Notes under the pieces: generated by a model
Database searches by the model: none
The model's input: only the letters and a program-made list of their open reading frames with translations
Told to the model about the DNA's origin: nothing
Translations under genes and position numbers: made by a program
Source: an uncultured Bacteroidales bacterium
Lineage (GTDB): Bacteria > Bacteroidota > Bacteroidia > Bacteroidales > Bacteroidaceae
DNA: 64,000 nt
Assembly (NCBI GenBank): GCA_902787555.1
Contig: CADAGO010000020.1
Coordinates: forward strand, 82,356-146,355
Direction: 5' to 3'
Shown: in pieces, positions 20,365 through 28,117 of the stretch
Layout: each line of letters opens with the position of its first letter
How positions within the stretch are numbered: the stretch's first letter is position 1

Positions 20365-20874
20365 ATGGTTAATAGAGTTAAAATAGGAAACGACGTCGAG
20401 CTTAAAGATCGATTGGTTGCTATTAATCGTGTTACCAAGGTGACAAAGGGTGGTAGAACATTTACGTTTGCTGCTATCGTTGTTGTTGGTAATGAAAACG
20501 GTGTAATTGGATGCGGTCTTGGTAAGGCAGGTGAAGTTACCGCTGCAATCGCTAAAGGTGTAGAGGCAGCAAAAAAGAACTTAGTAAAAGTTCCTGTCCT
20601 CAATGGTACATTACCTCATGAGACCTATGCAAAGTTTGGCGGTGCTCGTGTTTTGATTATGCCGGCTTCTGAAGGTACAGGAGTAGTAGCAGGCGGCGCT
20701 ATGCGTGCCGTTCTTGAAAGCGTTGGTATTACTGACGTTCTTGCAAAGTCTAAGGGTTCTTCTAACCCACACAATCTTGTTAAGGCTACAATCGCTGCAT
20801 TGACAAGTATTCGTGACCCAAAGACTGTTGCACAGAACCGTGGTGTAAGTTTAACAAAGGTGTTTAGAGGATAA
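20365..20874 (+). CDS. rpsE: 30S ribosomal protein S5
   Basis: 169 residues of uS5, at the mRNA entry and accuracy centre. [20 protein letters not shown] and [14 protein letters not shown] are conserved. Ends RVFRG-type (KVFRG). Confidence 0.98.
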   Translation: MVNRVKIGNDVELKDRLVAINRVTKVTKGGRTFTFAAIVVVGNENGVIGCGLGKAGEVTAAIAKGVEAAKKNLVKVPVLNGTLPHETYAKFGGARVLIMPASEGTGVVAGGAMRAVLESVGITDVLAKSKGSSNPHNLVKATIAALTSIRDPKTVAQNRGVSLTKVFRG

Positions 20875-20885
20875 GGAGGATTATC

Positions 20886-21062
20886 ATGGCTACAATTAAA
20901 ATAAAGCAAGTTAAGAGTCGTGCAAATCGACCAATCGATCAAAAGCGTACTTTGAACTCTCTTGGTTTGACTAAGTTGAATCAAGTAGTTGAGCATGAAG
21001 ACACTCCTTCAGTGAGAGGAATGATTAAAAAGGTGAATCACCTTGTTAAGGTTGTAGATTAA
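20886..21062 (+). CDS. rpmD: 50S ribosomal protein L30
   Basis: 58 residues of uL30, in the usual position between rpsE and rplO. It begins MATIKIKQVKSRANRP and contains QKRTLNSLGLTKLN, the family core. Its ATG follows TAAGGAGGATTATC, a clear Shine-Dalgarno-like sequence. Confidence 0.96.
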   Translation: MATIKIKQVKSRANRPIDQKRTLNSLGLTKLNQVVEHEDTPSVRGMIKKVNHLVKVVD

Positions 21063-21089
21063 AGTTATTTATTTCAAAAAATTGAAACA

Positions 21090-21536
21090 ATGGAATTACA
21101 TAATTTAAAACCAGCTGAAGGCTCTACTCATACAGGTAAACGTGTCGGACGTGGTTACGGCTCTGGAAAGGGACGTACAGCAACCCGTGGTCATAAAGGA
21201 GCTAAAGCACGCTCTGGTTACAAGAAGAAAATTGGTTTCGAAGGAGGTCAGATGCCTTTGCAGCGTCGTGTACCTAAGTTCGGCTTTAAGAATATCAACC
21301 GTGTAGAGTACAAGGCAATCAACCTGTCAACACTCCAGAAATTGGCAGATGATAAGAACCTCTCAAAGATTGGTATCGCTGAACTGATAGAAGCTGGTTT
21401 TGTGAATTCAAAACAGTTGGTTAAGATTCTTGCTAATGGAGAGTTGACTTCAAAGTTAGAAGTTGAGGCTCATGCCTTCTCTCAGAAAGCAGAAGCTATC
21501 ATAACTGAAAAAGGTGGTAATGTTGTAAAACTCTAA
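21090..21536 (+). CDS. rplO: 50S ribosomal protein L15
   Basis: 148 residues of uL15. N-terminal LKPAEGSTHTGKRVGRGYGS and GFEGGQMPLQRRVPKFGF are typical. Ends 4 bases before secY, so export-channel synthesis is coupled to ribosome synthesis. Confidence 0.98.
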   Translation: MELHNLKPAEGSTHTGKRVGRGYGSGKGRTATRGHKGAKARSGYKKKIGFEGGQMPLQRRVPKFGFKNINRVEYKAINLSTLQKLADDKNLSKIGIAELIEAGFVNSKQLVKILANGELTSKLEVEAHAFSQKAEAIITEKGGNVVKL

Positions 21537-21540
21537 GCAA

Positions 21541-22896
21541 ATGGGAAAAGCAATAGATAAACTTAAGAACATTAAGTTAGTAAAGACGATATCTAATATT
21601 TGTAAGATTGAAGATTTGCGTACGCGTATCTTGATCACAATCGCTTTTGTCGCAGTATACAGGTTTGGGTCGTATATCGTACTTCCTGGTGTGGATACTG
21701 CTGCTTTGGAAAGTTTGTCTAAGCAGACAGAAGGTGGATTGATGTCTTTGCTTGATATGTTTTCAGGTGGCGCATTCTCCAAGGCATCCATTTTTGCACT
21801 TGGTATCATGCCATACATCTCTGCATCTATCGTTATGCAGTTGTTAGGTATTGCTGTCCCATATTTCCAGAAAATGCAACGTGAAGGAGAAAGTGGAAGA
21901 AGGAAAATGAACCAATATACCCGTTATCTTACTGTGGGTATCCTTATTCTGCAAGCTCCTACATATTTGTTTAATCTTTACAAAACCACAAATGGAACTG
22001 CTATCTACTCGAGCATTGATTGGACGATGTTCTACATCACTTCAACCATTATTTTGGCAGCAGGCAGTATGTTCATCTTGTGGTTGGGCGAAAGAATTAC
22101 AGACAAAGGTATTGGTCAAGGTGTATCACTCATCATCATGATTGGTATTATCGCACGATTCCCGCAAGCAATTACTCAGGAATTCCTGACACGTTTCGAA
22201 TCTATTGGTCAAGGAGGTTTGATCGGCTTCTTGGTTGAGTTCGTAGTATGGCTTGCAGTGATAGCTGCCGCAATCTTGTTGGTTCAAGGTGTTCGCCGAG
22301 TGCCAGTTCAATATGCTAAACGCGTTGTAGGTAACCGTCAGTATGGAGGTGCACGTCAGTACATTCCGCTTAAACCATATGCTGCGAATGTGATGCCTAT
22401 CATCTTTGCACAGGCAATCATGTTTATCCCTATTACGGTTGCACAGTTCATGGGAGCTAATCAGAATGCATTTATGATGCAGCTGCTCGACAACACAAGT
22501 GTAGTTTACAATGTGATCTTCGCAGCATTAATCATCATATTTACATATCTGTATACGGCTATTACTATCAATCCTACTCAAATGGCAGAGGACATGAAGC
22601 GCAATAATGGATTTATTCCAGGTGTGAAACCAGGAAAGAGTACGGCTGATTATCTTGATGGTATCATGTCTCGTATTACATTCCCAGGTTCATTGTTCTT
22701 GGCCTTAATTGCTGTCTTGCCTGCATTTGCAAGCTTGTTTAATGTGCAGCGTGAATTCGCTCAGTTCTTTGGAGGCACGTCATTGCTGATTCTTGTTGGT
22801 GTTGTATTAGATACGCTTCAGCATATTGAGAGTCATCTGTTGATGAGGCATTACGACGGTCTTTTGGATTCTGGTCGTATCCGTGGCGCACATTGA
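21541..22896 (+). CDS. secY: Protein translocase subunit SecY
   Basis: 451 residues, ten membrane helices. The central channel of the Sec translocon. Hallmarks: the FSGGAFSKASIFALGIMPYI plug/TM2 region, GERITDKGIGQGVSLIIM, and the cytosolic loop NNGFIPGVKPGKST. Normal length, within the spc segment as usual. Confidence 0.98.
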   Translation: MGKAIDKLKNIKLVKTISNICKIEDLRTRILITIAFVAVYRFGSYIVLPGVDTAALESLSKQTEGGLMSLLDMFSGGAFSKASIFALGIMPYISASIVMQLLGIAVPYFQKMQREGESGRRKMNQYTRYLTVGILILQAPTYLFNLYKTTNGTAIYSSIDWTMFYITSTIILAAGSMFILWLGERITDKGIGQGVSLIIMIGIIARFPQAITQEFLTRFESIGQGGLIGFLVEFVVWLAVIAAAILLVQGVRRVPVQYAKRVVGNRQYGGARQYIPLKPYAANVMPIIFAQAIMFIPITVAQFMGANQNAFMMQLLDNTSVVYNVIFAALIIIFTYLYTAITINPTQMAEDMKRNNGFIPGVKPGKSTADYLDGIMSRITFPGSLFLALIAVLPAFASLFNVQREFAQFFGGTSLLILVGVVLDTLQHIESHLLMRHYDGLLDSGRIRGAH

Positions 22897-22915
22897 TTTG
22901 TAAAGCATTTTTAGG

Positions 22916-23704
22916 ATGATTTATCTTAAAACAGATGATGAAGTAGAACTTCTGCGAGAGGCCAATCTCTTAGTGGGAAAGACCCTCGCAGAATTAGCCA
23001 AAATAATAAAGCCAGGTGTTACCACCCGCCAGTTGGATGTTTTAGCGGAAACATTTATAAGGGATCACGGTGCAGTTCCAACATTCAAGCACTTCCCAAA
23101 TCCCTATGGCGACCCTTTTCCTGCCAGCATTTGTACTTCTGTGAATGAACAGGTCGTACATGGCATTCCTAATGATGTTCCACTTAAAGACGGAGATATC
23201 GTGTCTGTGGATTGTGGAACGAAGTTGAATGGCTTTTGTGGTGATTCTTGTTATACCTTTGCTGTAGGTGAAGTTTCTGACGAGGTCAAGGCTTTGTTGA
23301 AAACGACGAAAGAAGCATTATATAAAGGTATAGAGCAGGCAGTCGTAGGACACCGATTAGGAGATATTTCCTATGCTGTCCAGAATCATTGCGAGAGTCA
23401 CGGATATGGTGTTGTAAGAGAATTTGTGGGGCATGGCATTGGAAAAGAAATGCACGAAGATCCTCAAGTGCCCAATTATGGGAAACGCGGTAATGGCATT
23501 ATGCTCAAGAATGGATTGTGCATTGCAATCGAGCCGATGATTACGCTCGGTCAGAAAGAAATCTATATGCAACAGGATAAATGGGGTATAGTGACGCGTG
23601 ATTCGAAAGTTGCCGCACATTATGAGCATACAATTTGTGTGCGAAAGGGTAAGGCAGATATTTTGTCATCGTTTAAAGAAATAGAAGAAATTATTCAAGA
23701 ATAA
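22916..23704 (+). CDS. map: Type I methionine aminopeptidase
   Basis: 262 residues. Removes the initiator Met from nascent proteins. The metal ligands of the pita-bread fold are visible: Asp in [10 protein letters not shown] and CGDSCYTF, His in [11 protein letters not shown], Glu in AIEPMITLG and Glu in HYEHTICV. It sits between secY and infA, a common arrangement; adk is absent. Confidence 0.96.
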   Translation: MIYLKTDDEVELLREANLLVGKTLAELAKIIKPGVTTRQLDVLAETFIRDHGAVPTFKHFPNPYGDPFPASICTSVNEQVVHGIPNDVPLKDGDIVSVDCGTKLNGFCGDSCYTFAVGEVSDEVKALLKTTKEALYKGIEQAVVGHRLGDISYAVQNHCESHGYGVVREFVGHGIGKEMHEDPQVPNYGKRGNGIMLKNGLCIAIEPMITLGQKEIYMQQDKWGIVTRDSKVAAHYEHTICVRKGKADILSSFKEIEEIIQE

Positions 23705-23714
23705 TCATTTTAAT

Positions 23715-23933
23715 ATGGCTAAGCAGTCAGCAATAGAGCAAGATGGAACAATTGTAGAAGCATTGTCTAATGCAATGTTCCGGGTTGAATTAGAAAATGG
23801 TCATGAGATTATAGCGCATATCTCTGGAAAAATGAGAATGCACTACATCAAAATCTTGCCAGGCGATAAAATCAGGGTTGAGATGTCTCCTTATGACCTT
23901 TCAAAAGGAAGAATCGTTTTTAGATATAAATAA
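23715..23933 (+). CDS. infA: Translation initiation factor IF-1
   Basis: 72 residues, OB fold. The sequence [20 protein letters not shown] and the ending [15 protein letters not shown] are diagnostic. Confidence 0.97.
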   Translation: MAKQSAIEQDGTIVEALSNAMFRVELENGHEIIAHISGKMRMHYIKILPGDKIRVEMSPYDLSKGRIVFRYK

Positions 23934-23943
23934 TCAACTGCAT

Positions 23944-24060
23944 ATGAAAACAAAAGCATCTTTAAAGAAACGTACTCCTGATTGCGTTATAGTAAGACGT
24001 AAGGGTCGTCTGTTTGTAATTAATAAGAAGAACCCTAAGTATAAGATGCGTCAGGGATAA
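23944..24060 (+). CDS. rpmJ: 50S ribosomal protein L36 (zinc-free form)
   Basis: 38 residues of bL36: it starts [14 protein letters not shown] and ends NPKYKMRQG. Of the four zinc ligands in C+ L36 (three Cys and one His), only Cys14 remains; the others align with Thr, Asn and Tyr, so this is the zinc-independent form. Located between infA and rpsM as expected. Confidence 0.95.
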   Translation: MKTKASLKKRTPDCVIVRRKGRLFVINKKNPKYKMRQG

Positions 24061-24097
24061 AATTCAAGCCAAGTAGATAAGTAAAACAATTTAAGAT

Positions 24098-24478
24098 ATG
24101 GCAATAAGAATTGTAGGTGTAGACCTCCCACAAAACAAGAGAGGCGAAATTGCGTTAACATACATCTTTGGTATCGGACGCAGTAGCTCCGCAAAAATAT
24201 TGGAAAAGGCAGGAGTTGATAAAGATTTGAAAGTAAAAGACTGGTCAGACGATCAGGCAGCAAAGATTCGTGAAATCATTGGTGCTGATTATAAGGTAGA
24301 AGGTGACCTTCGTTCAGAGATTCAGCTAAACATCAAGCGTTTGATGGATATCGGCTGTTATCGTGGAATCCGTCACCGTATCGGACTTCCTGTTCGTGGT
24401 CAGAGCACAAAGAATAATGCTCGTACCCGTAAAGGAAAGAAAAAGACTGTTGCAAACAAGAAAAAGGCTACTAAATAA
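24098..24478 (+). CDS. rpsM: 30S ribosomal protein S13
   Basis: 126 residues of uS13, which forms inter-subunit bridges. [20 protein letters not shown] and [14 protein letters not shown] are conserved. First gene of the alpha segment. Confidence 0.98.
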   Translation: MAIRIVGVDLPQNKRGEIALTYIFGIGRSSSAKILEKAGVDKDLKVKDWSDDQAAKIREIIGADYKVEGDLRSEIQLNIKRLMDIGCYRGIRHRIGLPVRGQSTKNNARTRKGKKKTVANKKKATK

Positions 24479-24487
24479 TAAATAATT

Positions 24488-24877
24488 ATGGCAAAGAAAA
24501 CAACTTCTGCTAAGAAGAGAAATGTCAAAGTTGGTGCTCAGGGACAGCTTCATGTTCACTCATCATTCAACAACATTATTGTTACTTTGGCAAACAGTGA
24601 GGGCCAGGTTATTTCATGGTCTTCTGCAGGTAAAATGGGCTTTAGAGGTTCCAAGAAGAATACTCCTTATGCAGCACAGATGGCCGCTCAAGATTGTGCC
24701 AAGGTTGCATACGACTTGGGCTTGAGAAAAGTCACCGCTTATGTTAAAGGTCCAGGCAATGGACGAGAGTCTGCTATTCGTGGCTGTTGTGGTGTTGGAA
24801 TTGAAGTGACAGAAATTGTTGACGTTACTCCACTGCCACACAATGGTTGTCGTCCTCCTAAGAGAAGAAGAGTATAA
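24488..24877 (+). CDS. rpsK: 30S ribosomal protein S11
   Basis: 129 residues of uS11 on the 30S platform. [18 protein letters not shown] and [15 protein letters not shown] are diagnostic. Followed by an unusually long, foldable 102-base gap before rpsD. Confidence 0.98.
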   Translation: MAKKTTSAKKRNVKVGAQGQLHVHSSFNNIIVTLANSEGQVISWSSAGKMGFRGSKKNTPYAAQMAAQDCAKVAYDLGLRKVTAYVKGPGNGRESAIRGCCGVGIEVTEIVDVTPLPHNGCRPPKRRRV

Positions 24878-24891
24878 ACATTAAGTAAATT

Positions 24892-24961
24892 GCATTACGG
24901 AGTGTATTTGTAAGACGGCATCATTCCTTTCTGCCGTTGCGGCTGCACACGAAGTAAATGC
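24892..24961 (+). promoter_or_regulatory. Candidate structured leader before rpsD (possible S4 site)
   Basis: The rpsK-rpsD gap folds into nested stems: GCATTAC (24892-24898) with GTAAATGC (24954-24961, one bulge), GTGT (24902-24905) with ACAC (24947-24950), and GACGGCA (24914-24920) with TGCCGTT (24932-24938). Other alpha-segment gaps are 6-37 bases. S4 autoregulates alpha-type operons in E. coli and rpsD in Bacillus, so an S4-binding role is inferred. Confidence 0.45.
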
Positions 24962-24979
24962 CAAAAATAAAGATTTAAT

Positions 24980-25585
24980 ATGGCAAGATATATTGGCCCT
25001 AAATCAAGAATCTCTCGTCGTTTCGGAGAGGCAATATTTGGACCTGATAAGGTGTTATCAAAGAGAAACTATCCTGCAGGTCAACATGGCAACAATCGCC
25101 GCAAGAAGTCTTCAGAATATGGACTTATGCTTGCTGAGAAGCAGAAAGCAAAGTACACTTATGGAGTCCTTGAGCGTCAGTTCCGTAATCTGTTTGAAAA
25201 GGCTGCATCAACCGATGGAGTAACAGGTGAAGTCCTGCTCCAGAGCCTTGAGGCACGACTTGATAACGTTGTATATCGTCTTGGAATAGCTCCAACAAGA
25301 GCTGCTGCTCGCCAGTTGGTAAGCCATAAGCACATTACAGTTGATGGACAGGTTGTGAATATTCCTTCATATTCTGTAAAACCAGGTCAACTGGTTGCTG
25401 TTCGCGAAAAGTCTAAGTCTCTTGAAGTGATTGCCGCATCATTAGCAGGCTTTAACCACAGCAAGTACCCATGGATTGAGTGGGACGAAAATGCCAAAGG
25501 TGGCAAGCTTCTGCATATGCCAGAGCGCGCAGACATTCCAGAGAATATTAAAGAACAGATGATAGTCGAGTTGTACTCTAAATAA
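24980..25585 (+). CDS. rpsD: 30S ribosomal protein S4
   Basis: 201 residues of uS4, a 16S 5'-domain assembly initiator. [16 protein letters not shown] at the start; S4 RNA-binding domain [20 protein letters not shown] near residue 95. The N-terminus lacks the zinc-binding Cys set. Preceded by the structured spacer. Confidence 0.98.
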   Translation: MARYIGPKSRISRRFGEAIFGPDKVLSKRNYPAGQHGNNRRKKSSEYGLMLAEKQKAKYTYGVLERQFRNLFEKAASTDGVTGEVLLQSLEARLDNVVYRLGIAPTRAAARQLVSHKHITVDGQVVNIPSYSVKPGQLVAVREKSKSLEVIAASLAGFNHSKYPWIEWDENAKGGKLLHMPERADIPENIKEQMIVELYSK

Positions 25586-25594
25586 TAATTAACA

Positions 25595-26587
25595 ATGGCG
25601 GTATTAGCATTTCAAAAACCCGAGAAAGTAATAATGTTGGAAGCCGACGACAAGTGCGGAAAATTCGAATTTCGCCCTTTGGAGCCAGGTTTTGGTATTA
25701 CTATAGGTAATTCGCTGCGCCGCATCTTATTGTCTTCATTAGAGGGCTTCGCCATCAATACAATTCGTATTGCCGGGGTAGAACACGAGTTTTCTACAGT
25801 CCCAGGAGTCAAAGAAGATGTAACCAACATTATTTTGAATCTTAAAAAAGTAAGATTCAAACAAAATGCCGATGGAATAGAGTCCGAAAGAGTCTCTATT
25901 GTAATCGAGAAAGAAACAGAGTTTAAAGCTGGGGATATTAACAAATATCTTACAGGATTTGGAGTGTTAAATCCTGAATTGGTCATTTGTCATTTAGATC
26001 CAAAAGCGACATTAGAGATTGAACTTAACATCAATAAAGGTCGAGGATATGTTCCTTCAGAGGAGAACAGGCAGTATTGTAAGGAAATCAACGAACTGGC
26101 TATCGACTCCACTTATACTCCAATACGCAATGTCAAGTTTTCTGTAGAGCCCTATCGTGTTCAGCAGAAGACTGACTATGACAAATTGGTGATTGAGATA
26201 TTAACTGATGGTTCTATTCATCCAAAAGACGCATTGAAAGAAGCTGCGAAGATTCTGATTTACCACTTCATGCTCTTCTCTGATGAGAAGATTACATTAG
26301 ATAATAATGATTTGGATGGTACAGAAGAGTTTGATGAGGAAATATTGAGAATGCGTCAGCTGCTGAAGACTAAGCTTACAGACATGAACCTTTCTGTTCG
26401 TGCTCTTAATTGCTTGAAGGCAGCGGAAGTCGACACGCTTGGTGATTTGGTTAAATTCCAAAAGAGCGATTTGCTCAAATTCCGTAATTTTGGTAAAAAA
26501 TCTCTTACTGAATTAGATGATCTTCTCGAGCATCATGGATTGTCATTCGGAACAGACACTTCTAAGTATAAATTAGAAAAAGATTAA
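25595..26587 (+). CDS. rpoA: DNA-directed RNA polymerase subunit alpha
   Basis: 330 residues. N-terminal assembly domain ([20 protein letters not shown]) and C-terminal DNA/activator-binding domain ([39 protein letters not shown]). Normal length, in the usual position between rpsD and rplQ. Confidence 0.98.
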   Translation: MAVLAFQKPEKVIMLEADDKCGKFEFRPLEPGFGITIGNSLRRILLSSLEGFAINTIRIAGVEHEFSTVPGVKEDVTNIILNLKKVRFKQNADGIESERVSIVIEKETEFKAGDINKYLTGFGVLNPELVICHLDPKATLEIELNINKGRGYVPSEENRQYCKEINELAIDSTYTPIRNVKFSVEPYRVQQKTDYDKLVIEILTDGSIHPKDALKEAAKILIYHFMLFSDEKITLDNNDLDGTEEFDEEILRMRQLLKTKLTDMNLSVRALNCLKAAEVDTLGDLVKFQKSDLLKFRNFGKKSLTELDDLLEHHGLSFGTDTSKYKLEKD

Positions 26588-26593
26588 GCAAAG

Positions 26594-27094
26594 ATGAGAC
26601 ATAATAAAAAATTCAATCATCTGAGTCGTACAGCATCACACAGAGCTGCAATGTTGTCAAATATGGCAACCTCATTAATTCTTCACAAGAGAATTACGAC
26701 GACTCTTCAAAAAGCAAAAGCTCTTCGTGTTTATGTGGAGCCATTGATTACAAAGGCAAAGGACGATACGACAGCTTCTCGTCGAGTAGTATTTAGCTAT
26801 TTGCAGAACAAGTATGCTATCACTGAGTTGTTTGGTCCAGTAGCAACTAAGGTTGGAAATCGTCCAGGTGGCTATACACGAATTATTAAGCTCGGCAAAC
26901 GTGCTTCTGACGATGCAGATATGGCATTCATCGAGTTAGTTGACTTTGATGAGAATATGGCAAAGACTGCTAAGAAGGCTACACGTACACGCCGTTCTAA
27001 GAAGTCTGCACCAAAGGCAGAGACTCCGGAAGCAGTAGCTACAGAAACTGCAGCAGATGCAGCAGCTCCAGCCGAAGAAAAAGCAGCAGAATAA
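26594..27094 (+). CDS. rplQ: 50S ribosomal protein L17
   Basis: 166 residues of bL17. The core ([39 protein letters not shown]) ends near residue 117 and is followed by a ~50-residue Lys/Ala/Glu/Pro-rich tail, as in other Bacteroidetes. Last gene of the ribosomal run. Confidence 0.97.
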   Translation: MRHNKKFNHLSRTASHRAAMLSNMATSLILHKRITTTLQKAKALRVYVEPLITKAKDDTTASRRVVFSYLQNKYAITELFGPVATKVGNRPGGYTRIIKLGKRASDDADMAFIELVDFDENMAKTAKKATRTRRSKKSAPKAETPEAVATETAADAAAPAEEKAAE

Positions 27095-27118
27095 GTTTTG
27101 CCACAAACTTTTCAATAG

Positions 27119-27152
27119 AAAGCTATGCATGATTTGTGCATAGCTTTTTTTT
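27119..27152 (+). terminator. Rho-independent terminator of the ribosomal operon
   Basis: AAAGCTATGCA (27119-27129) pairs perfectly with TGCATAGCTTT (27137-27147) around TGATTTG, followed by a run of T. Strong terminator 24 bases after rplQ. Confidence 0.9.
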
Positions 27153-27220
27153 GTCTGCCATTTAAACCAAGAAATATGCTAACGTCTTTTTCTTAACTCT
27201 ACACGAAACTCTAAACTTTT

Positions 27221-27386
27221 AACCCAAATCGGTCATTAGCGTTATGAGATAATAGTTTTTAATTTTTGAATAGATGTTTCGCTGATTTGAGGGCGCAATG
27301 GGGTACCATTGTAACCGAAAAGCGGTGAAACAGATGACAAAAAGAAAACATATTTGCGCGTAACAGCCTAATGACCAATTTGGGTT
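27221..27386. repeat. 166-bp unit bounded by 19-bp inverted repeats
   Basis: AACCCAAATCGGTCATTAG (27221-27239) and CTAATGACCAATTTGGGTT (27368-27386) are inverted copies with one mismatch. Inside is a perfect CAATGG-GGTA-CCATTG hairpin (27296-27311). The size and ends suggest a MITE-like remnant or a pair of operators; there is no coding capacity and no obvious target duplication. Confidence 0.5.
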
Positions 27387-27407
27387 TAAATATAGGTGTT
27401 CAAAATT

Positions 27408-27463
27408 TGAATCGATTCATTCGATCGATTGAATCGATTCAACTCATCCATTGAATCGATTCA
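27408..27463. repeat. Palindrome array A: three TGAATCGATTCA units, 22-bp period
   Basis: The 10-bp core GAATCGATTC occurs at 27409-27418, 27431-27440 and 27453-27462, exactly 22 bases apart. The flanking T and A are also kept in all three. Two helical turns of spacing would put the centres on one face of DNA. Spacer sequences differ. Confidence 0.85.
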
Positions 27464-27548
27464 AATTTCTGACAGTATTAATTGTGTTTCAGTTAGTGAC
27501 TGGAAACAACGTCTAGAAAACCAGGATAAAATGCACCCTCAAAAACCG

Positions 27549-27604
27549 TGAGTTAACTCAAATCATCGATCGAGTTAACTCAGAAGACAAATCGAGTTAA
27601 CTCA
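27549..27604. repeat. Palindrome array B: three GAGTTAACTC units, 22-bp period
   Basis: GAGTTAACTC occurs at 27550-27559, 27572-27581 and 27594-27603, again exactly 22 bases apart, each followed by A. A different palindrome from array A but the same architecture and copy number, 87 bases further on. Confidence 0.85.
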
Positions 27605-28058
27605 CGTATTTTATACACTGATTTATATACTGACGAAAAGGGCTGAAACTCCAAATAGATTCCAGCCTAAATCTTTATTCCGGCTTAATATTTTGCGGAT
27701 AGTAGTTCTCTCGAAATAGCGTATTAGTTTAATCTCTTTTCTGTTGATAATTTGTATAAAAACTGTAATTGATTTTACACATCTTTCGGCATTTGGAATC
27801 CAGCTGATTGTGACAACTCTTTTTGAAAAAAGCCTATATTGTTTTTCTAAACGTGCTTTTTGAGGTTTCGCTTTCTATAAGAAAGCAGAATGCTGTCAAT
27901 TATATGCTTTTTGTTTGTGAATGAATAATTCCTCCTTTTCATGATTAAAGACTATGTCTTTGATGCTAAAGCGATACTTTTTAACTATTTTATGAATAAA
28001 ATAGAGGCAGACAAGCATTTTTTTGTTAAAATATATTATCTATTCAAAAAAAAATAGC

Positions 28059-28066
28059 TAAGTTTG
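28059..28066 (+). promoter_or_regulatory. -7 promoter box for the CotH/SusCD locus
   Basis: TAAGTTTG fits TAnnTTTG, 52 bases before the ATG at 28118. No TTTG is seen at the normal -33 distance, so an activator may be needed. Confidence 0.5.
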
Positions 28067-28117
28067 TACACCAATAAATGCTAAAGGTACCAAATATTTA
28101 TTAACAACGGATTTAAA

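Larger units (their letters stand above)
27153..28117. other. Noncoding interval between rplQ terminator and cotH-like gene
   Basis: About 965 bases with no supportable ORF, tRNA or known RNA. It holds an imperfect inverted-repeat unit (27221-27386), two palindrome arrays (27408-27463 and 27549-27604), A/T-rich sequence from 27605, and a promoter box at 28059. Nothing was recognised between about 27640 and 28050. Confidence 0.7.

Noticed and set aside
27408-27604. Palindrome arrays as a CRISPR array
   Set aside because: Repeats are only 10-14 bp, spacers about 8-12 bp, and there are two different motifs with three copies each; no cas genes are present.
27640-28050. Replication origin in the A/T-rich noncoding stretch
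   Set aside because: No DnaA-box cluster (TTATCCACA-like) and no dnaA or other origin-linked genes were seen.
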